64,000 nucleotides of DNA, taken from contig NC_134937.1 of assembly GCF_051020765.1 (NCBI RefSeq), positions 12,082,947-12,146,946 on the forward strand. The letters are read 5' to 3'. The translations under genes were made by a program, and so were the position numbers. The stretch's first letter is position 1. Each line of letters starts with the position of its first letter. Source of the stretch: Lasioglossum baleicum. Its lineage: Eukaryota; Arthropoda; Insecta; Hymenoptera; Halictidae. Of the stretch, positions 62,162-64,000 are shown one piece after another. The notes beneath the pieces are model-generated. The model saw only the letters and a program-made list of their open reading frames with translations, searched no databases and was not told the origin of the DNA.

Positions 62162-64000
62162 GCGATCTGCGAGAGTGCCGCCCCTCGATTCAGACATGAT
62201 CGTTAATTTAGGGATGAGAAGAAGGAGGAGTAACTCTGAGGAGACCAAAGATCCTCTACAACCGAGCCAACGATATCATTTGCCGGCTCGATTCCGAAGC
62301 TTGCAAGTACATTTTCTTGTTCGTTTAGATTATTCAAAACGGTTGTTACGTTATTCAATTTTACATTCTACGAATTGCTACAAAATTCGAATTCATGCGC
62401 GCGTAAACACATTCTCATAATTTCCGGAGACCAAGCGCCTCGGCCACGATCACCGAACGTTATCGTCTTTCGGCAAACATAATCGAGAAGTACCCTGGGA
62501 AATGCAGCGGCCGCCTCATTATCGACGACACAACATAATCACCGTGAAAAATACGAACCCGGTTGCGCGTCGCTCCCATTAAAGCTGCATGCTGGTCTCT
62601 CTCGCGGCAGTCGGTAAACTTTCTTGCGAGGCTTAATGACGCTTACACGCAACGATGCGGCGATGCAACGAGCTCTTACCACCGCCGGAGAAGCAGTTCG
62701 GAACACACGGGTCCCGAATTTGCGACATTCTGATCGCCGGGGAGTCGAAGATAATTGCGAAGGGTATAAATTAACCGAGGCGGGGTGGCGAGCGTCGGCG
62801 GGCAAGGAGAAGAAGGGAGAGGGGAAGCAAGAGAGTTCGAGGCCCGAAAATCACCGGAGGCGAGCCCCGGTAATAACCCCCGAAGGTTATATTTTAATCT
62901 TTGATGCCGGCTTTAAATTATTATCCTACAATTAAAAATTCTCGCGGCGACCGACGGGTCGCAGCGAACGCCCCGTCGCGGCCGTGTCTCGGAGCTCGAT
63001 GCATATTCAAGTTCCAGGTCGATCTTTGAAACGTCCGATGGGTTGAGAAGACGAGGAGAATGGGGGGAGAGGGGACAGAGAAAGAGGAGGGCACAGGCCT
63101 TTTAATTTTCCACCACACCTCGGTGCGATCCGGATCCGGCGGGTACGAGCTTGCGAAATCGAAAATCACCGTCGATGCCTGTCGCCTGGCTGCTTGATCG
63201 AAAGCCCGCGGCCCCGCTGGGACAGAAGGGCTCTTACCTCTCTTTTAATAACTATACTTTGCGATTCGTTAAGCTCCTTCGTTTCAGTGCCCGTTTAAAA
63301 GAGCCATCGTCGGCCCCACGACCGCCGGTCGGCGGTCGGCGGAAGAAGAGTGAGAAAAGGGAGGCGAGAAGGATCGGTTTAACGGCGCGCGGAAGCTAGT
63401 TATCTCTCCCGACGAAATATTCTGGTCCCGATCGCGTTCGCCGCCTGTGGGAAACGGCCGATCGACCGATCGGCCACGCTCTCCAACGATTCACCGGGGC
63501 CCAATCGATCGGTAATTGTCCGACGTTCCAGCCTCATCCGCATAAACCCGCACCGATTTCGCCGGTTTCTCTGTCTCCCGGCCTTGTCGGGCGACAAAGG
63601 CGATTTACGATCATATTCCTGGTTAATTATGGCGATTGTCGATTCGTTACGAGAACCTCCTCGCGCAACTCGTTTCGAGGACACCGGTCTGGCTCGGGGA
63701 CAGATGCTTCTTCATTGTGGTAAAAGGAAAAATGTGAAATCAATCATTCTTCCGTAACACTCGTAGGAAACAGAGTTTGTAGATCGTCGGCGATGATCTC
63801 CGAGGGAAGTTTAGACATCGCGGTACCAAGCGAATCAGTTCGGAAGATCGTGTCCCCGGATCGACGGTTCTTGTACCGTACGTGGTAAAAAGTATGGCCG
63901 AGGGTTCAGGCGGAAGTGGCGAGATAATCGTCGAATCGATAGTCCTGGTCGACCGGTGGTAACGATATCGGCGGCGGACTGGGATAGATCGGGCCTGGCA

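Larger units (their letters stand above)
58532..64000. other. Gene-poor DNA, no gene recognised
   Basis: No recognisable gene was found. Microsatellites occur at 58773-58790 (TC), 59479-59497 (AG) and 61739-61757 (GCG). The frame at 59204-59794 crosses the AG repeat and is not credible as a whole, although a CAG|GTAACA donor-like string lies near 59788. A short ACCGGTA array is at 60149-60173 and a 22-bp AT palindrome at 62140-62161. The last kilobase to 64000 has no feature I can name. Confidence 0.5.

Noticed and set aside
1..64000. Known insect microRNAs, CRISPR arrays, prokaryotic operons or viral genes
   Set aside because: I looked by eye for mature sequences of common conserved insect microRNAs (for example let-7, miR-10, miR-124, bantam) and for regularly spaced repeats, and saw none. 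Shine-Dalgarno-led tightly packed genes are absent, and the DNA reads as eukaryotic.

Overview
The window reads as nuclear DNA of an animal, most likely an insect and plausibly a hymenopteran (bee, wasp or ant). The signs are high CpG density over most of its length, alternating AT-rich (TTAATTAA-like) and GC-rich patches, long pyrimidine and (GA)n tracts, no operon-like gene packing, few transposons, and a mariner-type inverted-repeat relic. The taxonomic call is an inference from composition and repeat style; no gene here confirms it.

I could not recognise a single protein-coding gene, tRNA, rRNA or known microRNA. Open frames are numerous but occur on both strands and in several frames of the same GC-rich stretches, as expected of stop-poor DNA. 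Many begin at GTG or TTG rather than ATG, and none shows a family motif I can name. The safest description is an intergenic or long-intronic gene desert, with possible exons or noncoding RNAs that cannot be resolved without homology or RNA data.

Layout. 1-13300: mostly CpG-rich DNA without a visible gene, with a pyrimidine tract and acceptor-like CAG at 7413-7473 and a perfect CRE palindrome at 10403. 13309-13815: the best-supported feature, a nonautonomous DNA transposon with 27-bp perfect terminal inverted repeats, an 8-bp target-site duplication and a rearranged right half. 13824-17239: CpG-rich, with one small minus-strand ORF with a signal-peptide-like N-terminus (14912-15130) and another CRE (16731). 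17240-19830: a compositionally distinct block, with stop-poor DNA (17.3-18.5 kb), a markedly CpG-poor segment with degenerate AGTGACC repeats (18.5-19.2 kb) and a downstream AATAAA; it is the best place to look for an unannotated transcript. 19831-35538: no gene seen, several pyrimidine tracts. 35539-36187: a long-arm inverted-repeat (foldback-like) element. 36188-43507: nothing recognisable. 43508-43785: a very degenerate minisatellite of about 20 bp units. 44952-45032: an 81-bp mariner-like MITE. 45033-64000: no recognisable gene apart from one weak small ORF at 45440-45661, with microsatellites, Z-DNA-prone (CG)n runs, hairpins and a short ACCGGTA array at 60149.

Nothing here amounts to a clear new multi-gene system. 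The leads worth following are the chimeric transposon, the CpG-poor block, the inverted-repeat element and the degenerate minisatellite.
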